A stretch of 64,000 bases of DNA. It comes from Kineosphaera limosa NBRC 100340. GTDB taxonomy: Bacteria; Actinomycetota; Actinomycetes; Actinomycetales; Dermatophilaceae. Each line of letters begins with the position of its first letter. Within the stretch, counting starts at the first letter, position 1. The translations under genes and the position numbers were made by a program. The notes under the pieces were generated by a model. It had not been told where the DNA came from, did no database searches, and saw nothing but the letters and a program-made list of their open reading frames with translations. Positions 18,817 through 27,014 of the stretch are shown here, in pieces. The stretch is from NCBI RefSeq assembly GCF_000298215.1, contig NZ_BAHD01000005.1:120301-184300 (forward strand), in the 5' to 3' direction.

Positions 18817-19584
18817 GTGGATTTATGGCAGGCCCTGGCGATCCTGGCCGCAGGTGTGGTGGCCGGGACGATCAACACCATCGTCGGCTCCGGGTCGCTG
18901 GTGACCTTCCCGACGCTGCTGTTCCTCGGTTTCCCGCCGCTCGTGGCGAACATGAGCAACAACATCGGGCTCGTGCCCGGTGGCGTCAGCGGCACCCACG
19001 GCTACCGGCGCGAACTCGAACGGGCGCTGCCACTGGTGCGCCGCTTCGTCCCGGCCTCGCTCATCGGCGGGATCATCGGCGCGCTCCTACTGCTCGTACT
19101 GCCGGAGTCGGTGTTCGACGCCGTGGTGCCCGTGCTCATCGGCGTGGGGGTGCTGCTCGTCATCGTGGGCCCGACCCTGCAGCGCCGCGCCGCCAAGGCC
19201 CAGGCCACGACGCAGACGCGCGGGCGGCGGGTGCTCATCTGGGTGCTCGTCATGCTGACGGGGGTCTACGGCGGGTATTTCGGGGCCGCTCAGGGCATCA
19301 TCCTCATCGGCATTCTCAGCACGCTGCTGGTCGCCGAGCTGCAGGTGCTCAACGGGCTGAAGAACCTGCTGGCGCTCGTCGTGAACTTCGTTGCCGCCAC
19401 CGTGTTCATCATCATGCGCACCGACCAGATCCACTGGGGCGCAGTCGCGCTCATCGGTTTTGGCAGCCTCATCGGCGGCGTCATCGGCGCCCGGGTCGGC
19501 CGACGCCTGCCGCCGGTCGTGCTGCGCACCATCATCATCGTCGTCGGAGTCATCGCCATCGCCCGCATGACGGTCTTCGCCTGA
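18817..19584 (+). CDS. TSUP family permease (TauE/SafE type)
   Basis: A 255-aa membrane protein with eight predicted helices and duplicated halves. The family glycine signature appears as AAGVVAGTINTIVGSGSLVTFP near the N-terminus and again as GVYGGYFGAAQGIIL in the second half. Members export or import small anions such as sulfite, sulfonates or thiosulfate; the substrate here is unknown. The start is GTG 18817, probably leaderless. The SpoU methyltransferase follows after 10 nt and is likely co-transcribed. Confidence 0.9.
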   Translation: MDLWQALAILAAGVVAGTINTIVGSGSLVTFPTLLFLGFPPLVANMSNNIGLVPGGVSGTHGYRRELERALPLVRRFVPASLIGGIIGALLLLVLPESVFDAVVPVLIGVGVLLVIVGPTLQRRAAKAQATTQTRGRRVLIWVLVMLTGVYGGYFGAAQGIILIGILSTLLVAELQVLNGLKNLLALVVNFVAATVFIIMRTDQIHWGAVALIGFGSLIGGVIGARVGRRLPPVVLRTIIIVVGVIAIARMTVFA

Positions 19585-19594
19585 GAGGGAGTCC

Positions 19595-20434
19595 GTGCCG
19601 ATCACCATCACCGACCCGGCCGACGAGCGGGTCGCCGACTACCTGCGGCTGACCGACATGGCGCTGCGCACTCGCCTCGAGCCGGCCAACGGGCTCTACC
19701 TCGCCGAGAGCGAGAAGGTGATCCGTCGCGCGCTGACCGCCGGGCACCGGCCTCGCTCCTATCTCATGGCGCCGCGCTGGCTGGACGACCTCGCCGACCT
19801 CGTCGCCGAGGCGCAGGCGCAGGGGGTGCCGGTCTACGTGGGCGAGCACGACGTCATCCGGGCTCTCACCGGGTTTCACCTGCACCGTGGGGCGCTGGCC
19901 TCGATGCACCGGCCCGTGCTGCCGAGCGTGAGCGAGGTGATCGCGCAGGCCTCGGGCGGCCGGGGGCGCGGTGCCCCCGGGGGTCGGGCGCGGATCGCCG
20001 TCTTCGAGAACCTTGTCGACCACACGAACGTCGGCGCGGCCTTCCGGTCGGCCGCGGCGCTCGGCGTCGACGCCGTGCTCGTCACCCCCCAATGCGCCGA
20101 TCCGTTCTACCGGCGCTCCATCCGCGTCTCGATGGGCACGGTCTTTCAGGTGCCGTGGACGCGCATCGACCCCTGGCCCGGTGCCATCACGCTGTTGCAG
20201 GAGAATGGATACGTGGTGGCGGGGCTGACCCTGGCCGACGACGCGATGACCCTCGATGAACTCGTCGCGCACGACCATCCGCGCCTGGCGCTCGTCTTCG
20301 GCGCCGAGGGCGACGGACTGGCGCCACGGACCAGCGCCGCGGTGGACGTCCGCGTGAAGATCCCGATGACCGGCGGCGTCGACTCGCTCAACGTCGCGGC
20401 GTCGTCAGCCGTCGCCTTCTACGCCACCCGCTGA
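19595..20434 (+). CDS. SpoU/TrmH family RNA 2'-O-methyltransferase
   Basis: A 279-aa enzyme with an N-terminal substrate-binding domain (ERVADYLRLTDMALR to LASMHRP) and a C-terminal SPOUT knot domain: the NVGAAFRSAAALGVDAVLVT, LVFGAEGDGL and IPMTGGVDSLNVAASSAVA motifs bind SAM and form the knot. It would methylate ribose in tRNA or rRNA; the exact target is unknown. GAGAGGGAG lies 4 nt before GTG 19595. It is convergent with the YbhB gene, with a nested palindrome between. Confidence 0.92.
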   Translation: MPITITDPADERVADYLRLTDMALRTRLEPANGLYLAESEKVIRRALTAGHRPRSYLMAPRWLDDLADLVAEAQAQGVPVYVGEHDVIRALTGFHLHRGALASMHRPVLPSVSEVIAQASGGRGRGAPGGRARIAVFENLVDHTNVGAAFRSAAALGVDAVLVTPQCADPFYRRSIRVSMGTVFQVPWTRIDPWPGAITLLQENGYVVAGLTLADDAMTLDELVAHDHPRLALVFGAEGDGLAPRTSAAVDVRVKIPMTGGVDSLNVAASSAVAFYATR

Positions 20435-20436
20435 AC

Positions 20437-20514
20437 ACCCGCCGAAAGTCATACTTTGCGGCGAAGTTCAGAGCTTTCTCTGACCCTCGACTGAAGGTAT
20501 GACTTTCGGCGGGT
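20437..20514. terminator. nested 18-bp palindrome between convergent genes
   Basis: A perfect 18-bp inverted repeat (20437-20454 with 20497-20514) flanks a 42-nt centre that holds its own 6-bp hairpin (20468-20473 with 20478-20483). It sits between convergent stop codons and could end both transcripts. The arms have moderate rather than high GC, and there is no U-tract. Confidence 0.65.
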
Positions 20515-20530
20515 CTGGGGTTGGTGGAGA

Positions 20531-21067
20531 TCAGCCTTCGATCTCGTAGGTGCCGGTCAGGGTGGCGCGGCCGATGACGTGGGCCAGCATCATGAAGGAC
20601 GCCTTGGCGGGGCTGGTGCCGGGCTCGATGCCCAGCTCCGCCGTGTCCAGGGCGTGCACGGCGAAGATGTAGCGGTGCGGCCGGTCGCCGGGAGGCGGGG
20701 CGGCGCCGCCGAAGTCGTGGCTGCCGAAGTCGTTGGGGAGTTGCAGCACCTGCCCCGGCATCGACCCGCCGCCGATGTGTCCCGCACCCTCTTCGACCCC
20801 GCCGGCCGTGCCGTCGATCCCGACGACGAACCAGTGCCAGAAGCCAGAGGGTGTCGGTGCGTCCGGGTCGTAGCAGGAGAGCACGAACGACTTGGTGCCC
20901 TCGGGGGCACCGGACCAGCTCAGGGCGGGGGAGATGTTGTCTTCGCCGAAGGAGTGCTTGGCCGGCAACGCCTCGCCGTCGGCGAACTCGGGGCTGGTGA
21001 GCTCGAACGAAGCCGTCTGCGGCAGAAGGGAGTAGGGGTCGGGTGCCTGAGGACGATCGAGGTTCAT
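20531..21067 (-). CDS. YbhB/YbcL family (PEBP-like) protein
   Basis: A 178-aa cytoplasmic protein of the phosphatidylethanolamine-binding/Raf kinase inhibitor-like fold. Family signatures are SPALSWSGAPEGTKSFVLSCYDPDAPT and GFWHWFVVGI, followed by a GG-rich loop, RYIFAVHALD and the C-terminal LTGTYEIE. The molecular role of bacterial members is not settled. ATG 21067 is chosen, with minus-strand TAGGGT ending 8 nt upstream. Confidence 0.9.
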   Translation of the reverse strand: MNLDRPQAPDPYSLLPQTASFELTSPEFADGEALPAKHSFGEDNISPALSWSGAPEGTKSFVLSCYDPDAPTPSGFWHWFVVGIDGTAGGVEEGAGHIGGGSMPGQVLQLPNDFGSHDFGGAAPPPGDRPHRYIFAVHALDTAELGIEPGTSPAKASFMMLAHVIGRATLTGTYEIEG

Positions 21068-21075
21068 ACCAGCCA

Positions 21076-21081
21076 ACCCTA
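21076..21081 (-). promoter_or_regulatory. -10 element for the YbhB-like gene
   Basis: Minus-strand TAGGGT ends 8 nt before ATG 21067. The hexamer lies only 9 nt beyond the stop of the SorC regulator. Confidence 0.4.
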
Positions 21082-21089
21082 GCCGGGCG

Positions 21090-22076
21090 TCAGCCGTCCA
21101 GCAGGACGCGGGCCAGGGCCGAATCGATGACGAGGGAGTCGACGATGCCCGCAGCGACGGCGGCGCGCACCGCCGGTGCCTTGGCCGCCCCCAGCACGAT
21201 GCCGCAGGTGTGCGGGATCGCCAGCAGCGCCTCCTCGCCGACGTTGACGACCCGGCGCGCCAGTTCGGGGCGCACGATCGTGCCGGCGGCGTCGAAGAAG
21301 ACCCCGCACACCTCTCCGATGGCGCCGCTGGCCTGCACCTGCGCCCGCGCCTTCGGTGATACCGCGTCGAAGATCGTCGAGGTGTGCTGCCCCCAGAAGC
21401 CGATGCCGACGACGCCGCGGGTGACCCGCTGGGCCTGCTCGAGAGCCTGTGCGACGGACTTCTGGCGCAGCACCGCCCGCGCCGCCTCTTCGTCGTCGAC
21501 GATGAGCGGCGCATAGAACACGTGCCCCTTGGTGCCCGCGAGGCGGGCGGCCTGCACGACGCTCTCGACCGGGCTGGCGTCGTCGTCCGGCAGCACCGCC
21601 GTGCCGCACAGTTGCACGACCTCCACGGGAGGCAGGCTGGTCAGCTGGCCGACCATCGCGTACACCTCCCGCGCCCACGTCATGCCGAGCACGTCGCCGG
21701 GCACGACGACCTCCGAGACGTAGGCGGCGGCCGAGGCGGCCAGGCGGCGACGCGCGTCGCCCAGGGAATCGGTGCCGGTCTCCACGACGAGGCACTCGTG
21801 CAGCCCCAACTGCTGCGCCAGGCGGGTCGAGAGGTCGAGATCGAGGTCGCCCGTCGGGGAGATCTCGATCCGCACGAGCCCGGTCCGCAACGCCTCGTCG
21901 AGCAACCGGGCGACCTTGAAGCGGCTCAGGCCCAAGTCCTTGGCGATGTCGACCTTCGAGACACCTTCGAGGTAGAACCGGCGGGCCACCGTGCCCATGA
22001 GCACGTAGTGCAGGGGCCCCCCGGCGCTGCCCGCGCCGGCGCCCGCACTCGGGCTCGCACTCGCAGAATCGCTCAT
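21090..22076 (-). CDS. SorC/DeoR-type sugar-binding transcriptional regulator
   Basis: A 328-aa regulator. The N-terminal HTH is RRFYLEGVSKVDIAKDLGLSRFKVARLLDEA (about residues 32-62, helix SRFKVARLL), and the rest is a sugar-phosphate-binding domain ending VDSLVIDSALARVLLDG. Members sense a phosphorylated sugar and repress or activate adjacent polyol genes. It is divergent from the polyol operon, so that operon is the obvious target. A low-complexity A/G/S stretch follows the first methionine. ATG 22076 has a GGGAGTGGG sequence upstream. Confidence 0.92.
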   Translation of the reverse strand: MSDSASASPSAGAGAGSAGGPLHYVLMGTVARRFYLEGVSKVDIAKDLGLSRFKVARLLDEALRTGLVRIEISPTGDLDLDLSTRLAQQLGLHECLVVETGTDSLGDARRRLAASAAAYVSEVVVPGDVLGMTWAREVYAMVGQLTSLPPVEVVQLCGTAVLPDDDASPVESVVQAARLAGTKGHVFYAPLIVDDEEAARAVLRQKSVAQALEQAQRVTRGVVGIGFWGQHTSTIFDAVSPKARAQVQASGAIGEVCGVFFDAAGTIVRPELARRVVNVGEEALLAIPHTCGIVLGAAKAPAVRAAVAAGIVDSLVIDSALARVLLDG

Positions 22077-22101
22077 TTGAACCCACTCCCGCTCGTACGT
22101 G

Positions 22102-22117
22102 CAGTGCGATCACTGTA
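22102..22117 (-). promoter_or_regulatory. putative promoter and palindrome of the regulator gene
   Basis: Minus-strand TACAGT (22117-22112) overlaps the palindrome CAGTG-CGAT-CACTG (22102-22115). This would give a leader of about 30 nt to ATG 22076. The palindrome is a candidate autoregulation site, but only 5 bp per arm are matched. Confidence 0.3.
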
Positions 22118-22193
22118 GGGCGATGACCTCAGGTGCGCGACGGGCTCCAGGTCACCGTCTGATTACGGCTGGACACAAGGGTGTTTCGGGATG

Positions 22194-22223
22194 TTGACAA
22201 CGAGGTATCCGGAGCACTTGAAT
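22194..22223 (+). promoter_or_regulatory. candidate promoter of the polyol operon
   Basis: TTGACA at 22194-22199 and TTGAAT at 22218-22223 are separated by 18 nt. The -10 overlaps the first operator arm (22221-22228), which fits repression by a bound regulator. Confidence 0.4.
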
Positions 22224-22266
22224 GCACAGGCATCAACTCAGATGTGCATTGTCGCGCTCATCTGAG
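22221..22266. promoter_or_regulatory. two interlocked inverted repeats, candidate SorC operators
   Basis: AATGCACA at 22221-22228 pairs exactly with TGTGCATT at 22243-22250, and CTCAGATG at 22237-22244 pairs exactly with CATCTGAG at 22259-22266. Both have 8-bp arms and a 14-nt spacer, and their centres lie 16 nt apart. They lie between the candidate -10 and the ribosome site of the polyol operon, immediately beside the regulator gene. Confidence 0.55.
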
Positions 22267-22287
22267 CAACCTCAATGAGGAGGACCT

Positions 22288-23646
22288 GTGTCGAGGACAC
22301 GACTTCGGACGACGGTGGCCGTGGCGGTCGCAGCTGCCACGACCGTCGGCCTCAGCGGCTGCGCCGGCTTCGGCGGGGGCGGGCTCGCCGGGCGCGACGA
22401 CACCAACGCCGTCAACGTGCTCATGGTCAACAACCCGCAGATGGTGGACCTGCAGCGGCTGACGTCGCGGTTCACCCAGGAGACGGGGATCACCGTCAAC
22501 TACACGGTGCTGCCGGAGAACGACGTGCGCGCCAAGATCAGCCAGGAGTTCAGCGCCCAGGCCGGCCTGTATGACGTCGCCTCGCTGAGCAACTTCGAGA
22601 TCCCCATCTACGGCCGGGCCGGCTGGGTCGCCCCGCTCAACGACTTCATCGCCGCCGATTCGGGCTTCGACCAGGACGACATCATGGACTCGATGCAGCA
22701 GTCGCTGTCGGTCGACGGCACGGTGTACGGCCAGCCCTTCTACGGCGAATCCAGCTTCCTCATGTACCGCAAGGACCTCACCGACGCCAAGGGCATCACG
22801 GTGCCGAGCAACCCCACGTGGGACCAGGTCGCCGAGCTGGCGGCCCAACTCGACGGTGCCGAGCCCGGCATGAAGGGCATCTGCCTGCGCGGTATGCCCG
22901 GCTGGGGGCAGGTCTTCGCGCCCCTGACCACGGTCGTCAACACCTTCGGCGGCACCTGGTTCGACGCGAACTGGGCCCCGCAGGTCAACGCGGCGCCCTT
23001 CAAGGACGCCGTGAACTTCTACGTCACCCTGCTCAAGGAGCACGGACAGGCCGGCGCCGCTCAGTCCGGCTTCACCGAGTGCCTCAACGCGATGGTCACC
23101 GGCCGCACGGCGATGTGGTACGACGCCACCTCGGCGGCGGGTTCGCTGGAGGCGGAGGGTTCCCAGTACCGCGGCAAGTTCGGCTATGTGGCTGCGCCCG
23201 TCAAGGAGACCCAGAGCTCGGGCTGGCTGTACACGTGGGCCTGGGCGATCCAGAACGGCAGCCCGCGCAAGGATGCGGCGTGGAAGTTCATCTCGTGGGC
23301 CTCGGGCAAGGACTACGAGAAGCTCGTGGGCCAGCAGGTCGGCTGGGCCAATGTGCCTGCCGGCAAGCGCGCGTCGACGTACCAGATCCCGGAGTACCTG
23401 CAGGTGGCGAGCGCCTTCGCGGAGCCGACCAAACTGGCCATCGAGAACGCCGACCCGAACAACCCCGGTGTCCAGCCGCGCCCGGCTCCCGGCATCCAGT
23501 TTGTCGGCATCCCCGAGTTCCCGGCGCTGGGCACCCGCGTCAGCCAGGACATCAGCGCGGTCATCGCCGGTCAGATGAGCGTCGACGAGGCGCTCGACCG
23601 CGGCCAGGCCGCCGCCGAGCTCGTGGCCAGCAGGTATCAGAAGTGA
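22288..23646 (+). CDS. ABC transporter sugar/polyol-binding lipoprotein
   Basis: A 452-aa extracellular solute-binding protein of family 1. A short basic N-terminus and hydrophobic stretch lead to the lipobox LSGC with the modified Cys at 25. The binding-protein body includes NVLMVNNPQMVDLQRLTSRFTQETGI, a WYDATSAAGSLE segment and a C-terminal VDEALDRGQAAAELV helix. It resembles SmoE/mannitol-binding components. A GAGGAGG site lies 5 nt before GTG 22288. It is the first gene of the operon and is followed by two permeases. Confidence 0.92.
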   Translation: MSRTRLRTTVAVAVAAATTVGLSGCAGFGGGGLAGRDDTNAVNVLMVNNPQMVDLQRLTSRFTQETGITVNYTVLPENDVRAKISQEFSAQAGLYDVASLSNFEIPIYGRAGWVAPLNDFIAADSGFDQDDIMDSMQQSLSVDGTVYGQPFYGESSFLMYRKDLTDAKGITVPSNPTWDQVAELAAQLDGAEPGMKGICLRGMPGWGQVFAPLTTVVNTFGGTWFDANWAPQVNAAPFKDAVNFYVTLLKEHGQAGAAQSGFTECLNAMVTGRTAMWYDATSAAGSLEAEGSQYRGKFGYVAAPVKETQSSGWLYTWAWAIQNGSPRKDAAWKFISWASGKDYEKLVGQQVGWANVPAGKRASTYQIPEYLQVASAFAEPTKLAIENADPNNPGVQPRPAPGIQFVGIPEFPALGTRVSQDISAVIAGQMSVDEALDRGQAAAELVASRYQK

Positions 23647-23713
23647 TCGCCGTGATTGCGCGCGCTGTGCGCGCCGACCAATCCCCCAGGACCGACCGTG
23701 AGCGAGGCCAGCT

Positions 23714-24661
23714 GTGAGCCCTGTCGCCCAGAACCCGACGAAGAACCCGCTGGCCACCGGGCCGGCCACCGAGTCACGCATGCAGCGCTCCGGGGCGTGG
23801 GCGCGACGTATGCCGCTGCTGCCGGCGCTCATCATCGTCATCCTGATGACGCAGATCCCGTTCCTGGCGACGATCGTCATCTCGATGATGAACTGGAACG
23901 CGTACTACCCCGACGACATCCACTTCGCCGGGTTCCAGAACTTCGGCATCGTGCTGGCCGACCCCGAGGCCCGCAGCGCCATCTTCGTCACGATCCTGCT
24001 CACCGTGGCGGTCGTCGGCTTCTCGCTGCTCATCGGACTGGGTATCGCGTTGCTGCTGGACCGGTCCTTCCCGGGCCGGGGCATCGTGCGAACGATGATG
24101 ATCACGCCGTTCCTGCTCGTGCCGATCGCCGCCGCGCTGCTGTGGAAGCACGCGATCTACAACCCGGTGTACGGCTTGCTCAACGGCACGCTGACATGGA
24201 TCTTCGGTGAGGGCGCGCCCCAGCCGGACTGGATCAGTCAATGGCCGTTCTGGGCGATCGTCGCCGCGATCGTGTGGCAGTGGACCCCGTTCATGATGCT
24301 CATCCTGCTCGCCGGCCTGCAGAGCCGGCCGCTGGACGTCGTCGAGGCAGCCCGCATCGACGGAGCCAGCAGCTGGCAGATCTTCACGAACATGACGCTG
24401 CCGCACCTGCGCCCGTTCATCGAGCTGGCCGGTCTGCTCGGCGCGATCAACATCGTGCAGAACTTCGACCACGTCTTCACGATCACCGGTGGTGCGCTCG
24501 GCACCGCGAACCTGCCGTACTTCATCTACCAGACCTTCTACGTCGCCCAGGACTACGGCGTCGCGTCCGCCGCCGGCGTCATCGTCGTCCTCGGCACCAT
24601 CATCATCGCGACGTTCGCCCTGCGCACCGTGCTGAGCCTCTTCAAGGAGGAGACCCGATGA
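23714..24661 (+). CDS. ABC sugar/polyol transporter permease 1
   Basis: A 315-aa inner-membrane protein of the MalF/UgpA type with six helices after a hydrophilic N-terminus. The cytoplasmic EAA loop appears as VVEAARIDGASSWQIFTNMTLPHLRP (about residue 215 onward), which would contact the ATPase. The start is GTG 23714, 67 nt after the binding-protein stop. Its stop overlaps the ATG of the next permease (ATGA). Confidence 0.92.
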   Translation: MSPVAQNPTKNPLATGPATESRMQRSGAWARRMPLLPALIIVILMTQIPFLATIVISMMNWNAYYPDDIHFAGFQNFGIVLADPEARSAIFVTILLTVAVVGFSLLIGLGIALLLDRSFPGRGIVRTMMITPFLLVPIAAALLWKHAIYNPVYGLLNGTLTWIFGEGAPQPDWISQWPFWAIVAAIVWQWTPFMMLILLAGLQSRPLDVVEAARIDGASSWQIFTNMTLPHLRPFIELAGLLGAINIVQNFDHVFTITGGALGTANLPYFIYQTFYVAQDYGVASAAGVIVVLGTIIIATFALRTVLSLFKEETR

Positions 24662-25527
24662 GCATGACCTCGACCGGCCAGAAGACGTCCACTGGTCTGG
24701 AGATCCGGCAACGCAAGACGCCGAAGTCCGACATTTTGCTCGGGCTGCTGGCGTGGGCCATCGGCCTCATCTTCATCACCCCGATGTTCTGGATGGTGCT
24801 GACGGCCTTCCACCGGGAGACAGACGCGGCGACCAACCCGCCCTCGCTGTTCGCCCCGATCGTGCTCGACGGGTTCAAGGCCTTCTTCGGCGCCAACCCG
24901 TGGCCCTACCTGGCCAACTCGCTGATGGCCAGCGTCGTCTCCACGATCCTGGTGCTGCTGCTGGCCTTCCCGGCCGCCTACGCGCTGAGCATCCGTCCCG
25001 TGGCCAAGTGGAGCGACGTGCTCTTCTTCTTCCTGTCCACCAAGTTCATGCCGATCGTCGCGGCGCTGCTGCCGCTGTTCCTCTTCGCGGTGCGTACCAA
25101 CCTGCTGGACAACATCTGGCTGCTCATCCTCTTCTACACGGTGATGAACCTGCCGATCGCGATCTGGATGCTGCGCAGCTTCCTCGCGGAGGTGCCGGTG
25201 GAAATGCTCGAGGCCGCGGAGGTCGACGGTGCGGGCCTCATCCGCACCATGCGTGAGGTCATCGCTCCGGTCGTCATGCCCGGCATCGCGGCCGCCGCGC
25301 TCATCTGCTTCATCTTCAGCTGGAACGAACTCCTCTTCGCCCGCGTGCTCACCGGTACGGTGGCACAGACGGCGCCGGTCTTCCTGACGGGCTTCGTCAC
25401 CAGCCAGGGCCTGTTCCTCGCGCAGGTGTGCGCGGCCTCCCTCGTCGTCTCGCTGCCGGTGCTCATCGCCGGTTTCGCCGCGCAGGACAAGCTCGTCCAG
25501 GGTCTGTCGATGGGAGCCGTCAAGTGA
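24658..25527 (+). CDS. ABC sugar/polyol transporter permease 2
   Basis: A 289-aa MalG/UgpE-type permease. The EAA loop is seen as EMLEAAEVDGAGLIRTMREVIAPVVMPG. A hydrophilic N-terminus is followed by six helices. ATG 24658 overlaps the previous stop in ATGA and AAGGAGGAGA lies upstream. The stop overlaps the GTG of the mannitol dehydrogenase gene (GTGA), so the operon is tightly coupled. No ATP-binding subunit is encoded beside it. Confidence 0.92.
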   Translation: MSMTSTGQKTSTGLEIRQRKTPKSDILLGLLAWAIGLIFITPMFWMVLTAFHRETDAATNPPSLFAPIVLDGFKAFFGANPWPYLANSLMASVVSTILVLLLAFPAAYALSIRPVAKWSDVLFFFLSTKFMPIVAALLPLFLFAVRTNLLDNIWLLILFYTVMNLPIAIWMLRSFLAEVPVEMLEAAEVDGAGLIRTMREVIAPVVMPGIAAAALICFIFSWNELLFARVLTGTVAQTAPVFLTGFVTSQGLFLAQVCAASLVVSLPVLIAGFAAQDKLVQGLSMGAVK

Positions 25528-27011
25528 GTGCAGTCGCACTGTCGCAAGCAACGCTGCAAGAGATCGGAGCCGCCGGCAAGGTCGCGGTGCCGAGTTACGA
25601 CCGGAGCGCGGTCACCCCCGGCATCGTGCACGTCGGGGTCGGTGGGTTCTTCCGAGCGCACCAGGCGATGTACCTCGATCGCCTGATGAACGAGGGCAAG
25701 GCGCTCGACTACGGCATCGTCGGGGTCGCCGCCCTGCCGCACGACAAGCGCATCTACGACGCGATGTCCGCGCAGGACGGGCTGTACACCCTCCTGCAGA
25801 AGCACCCGGACGGGCACATGGAGGCGCGGGTCATCGGCTCCATGCTGTCGGTGCTCTTCGCTCCCGACGACCCGCAGGCCGTCGTCGACCGCATGGCCGA
25901 CCCGAGCACCAAGATCGTCGCGCTGACGATCACCGAGGGCGGCTACCTCGTCGACCAGGTGACCGGTGAATTCCGGGCCGACCACCCCAGCATCCAGGCC
26001 GACCTGGAGCCGGGGGCGACGCCGAGCACGACCTTCGGGTTCATCGTCGCGGCGCTGGCCAAGCGGCGGGAGGCGGGTCAGGCGCCGTTCACCGTGCAGT
26101 CCAGCGACAACCTGCCCGGCAACGGCGACGTGGCCAAGAAGATGATCTGCGCGTTCGCGCGGCTCATCGATTCCGACCTGGGCGCCTGGATCGAGGCCGA
26201 GGTCGCCTTCCCGAACGCGATGGTCGACCGCATCACGCCGGTGACCACACCGGAGGACATCGAGCTGATCGCCGACGAGTTCGGCGTGGCCGACCAGTGG
26301 CCGGTCGTCTGCGAGCCGTTCACCCAATGGGTCATCGAGGACCACTTCCCGGCCGGGCGACCGGCCTGGGAGGACGCGGGGGCCCAGCTCGTCGACGACG
26401 TCATCCCGTACGAGCTGATGAAACTGCGGCTGCTCAACGCCAGCCACCAGGCGCTGTGCTACCTGGGCTTCCTCTCCGGCTACGAGTACGCCCACGAGGT
26501 CTGCTCGGACGAGTTGTTCCGCGCGTTCCTGCTGCGCTACATGGAGCGCGAGGGCAGCCCCACGTTGCCGGAGGTGCCCGGGGTCGACCTCGACGCCTAT
26601 CGGCACGAGCTCATCGACCGGTTCGCCAACCCCGCGGTGCGCGATCACCTGTCCCGGCTGTGCCTGGAGTCCTCCGACCGCATCCCCAAGTGGCTGGTGC
26701 CGGTCATCAAGGAGAACCTCGCGGCAGGCGGCGAGATCGACGTGGCCGCGCTCGTCGTCGCGTCGTGGACCCGGTACGCCGAGGGCGTCGACGAGGACGG
26801 CAACGCGATCGACGTGCGCGACAACGACAAGGAACGGGTGATGGCGGCCGCGCAGGCCAGCAAGACCGACCCCGTCGCGTTCCTGCGCATGGAGGACTAC
26901 TTCGGCGACCTCGCCGACGACGAGCGCTTCACCGCCGCGTACACCGCGCACCTGGCCTCGCTGCGAGAGCGCGGCGCCCGGGCGACCTTGACCGAGTTTA
27001 TGGAGGGATAG
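25524..27011 (+). CDS. mannitol 2-dehydrogenase family protein
   Basis: A 495-aa polyol dehydrogenase of the long-chain mannitol dehydrogenase family that oxidises a hexitol or pentitol to the 2-ketose with NAD+. The N-terminal nucleotide motif is GIVHVGVGGFFRAHQAMYLD. The catalytic block KLRLLNASH places Lys at about 300, Asn at 305 and His at 308. The length equals typical MtlD/mannitol 2-dehydrogenase (about 490 aa). GTG 25524 overlaps the permease stop. Confidence 0.93.
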   Translation: MSAVALSQATLQEIGAAGKVAVPSYDRSAVTPGIVHVGVGGFFRAHQAMYLDRLMNEGKALDYGIVGVAALPHDKRIYDAMSAQDGLYTLLQKHPDGHMEARVIGSMLSVLFAPDDPQAVVDRMADPSTKIVALTITEGGYLVDQVTGEFRADHPSIQADLEPGATPSTTFGFIVAALAKRREAGQAPFTVQSSDNLPGNGDVAKKMICAFARLIDSDLGAWIEAEVAFPNAMVDRITPVTTPEDIELIADEFGVADQWPVVCEPFTQWVIEDHFPAGRPAWEDAGAQLVDDVIPYELMKLRLLNASHQALCYLGFLSGYEYAHEVCSDELFRAFLLRYMEREGSPTLPEVPGVDLDAYRHELIDRFANPAVRDHLSRLCLESSDRIPKWLVPVIKENLAAGGEIDVAALVVASWTRYAEGVDEDGNAIDVRDNDKERVMAAAQASKTDPVAFLRMEDYFGDLADDERFTAAYTAHLASLRERGARATLTEFMEG

Positions 27012-27014
27012 TTC

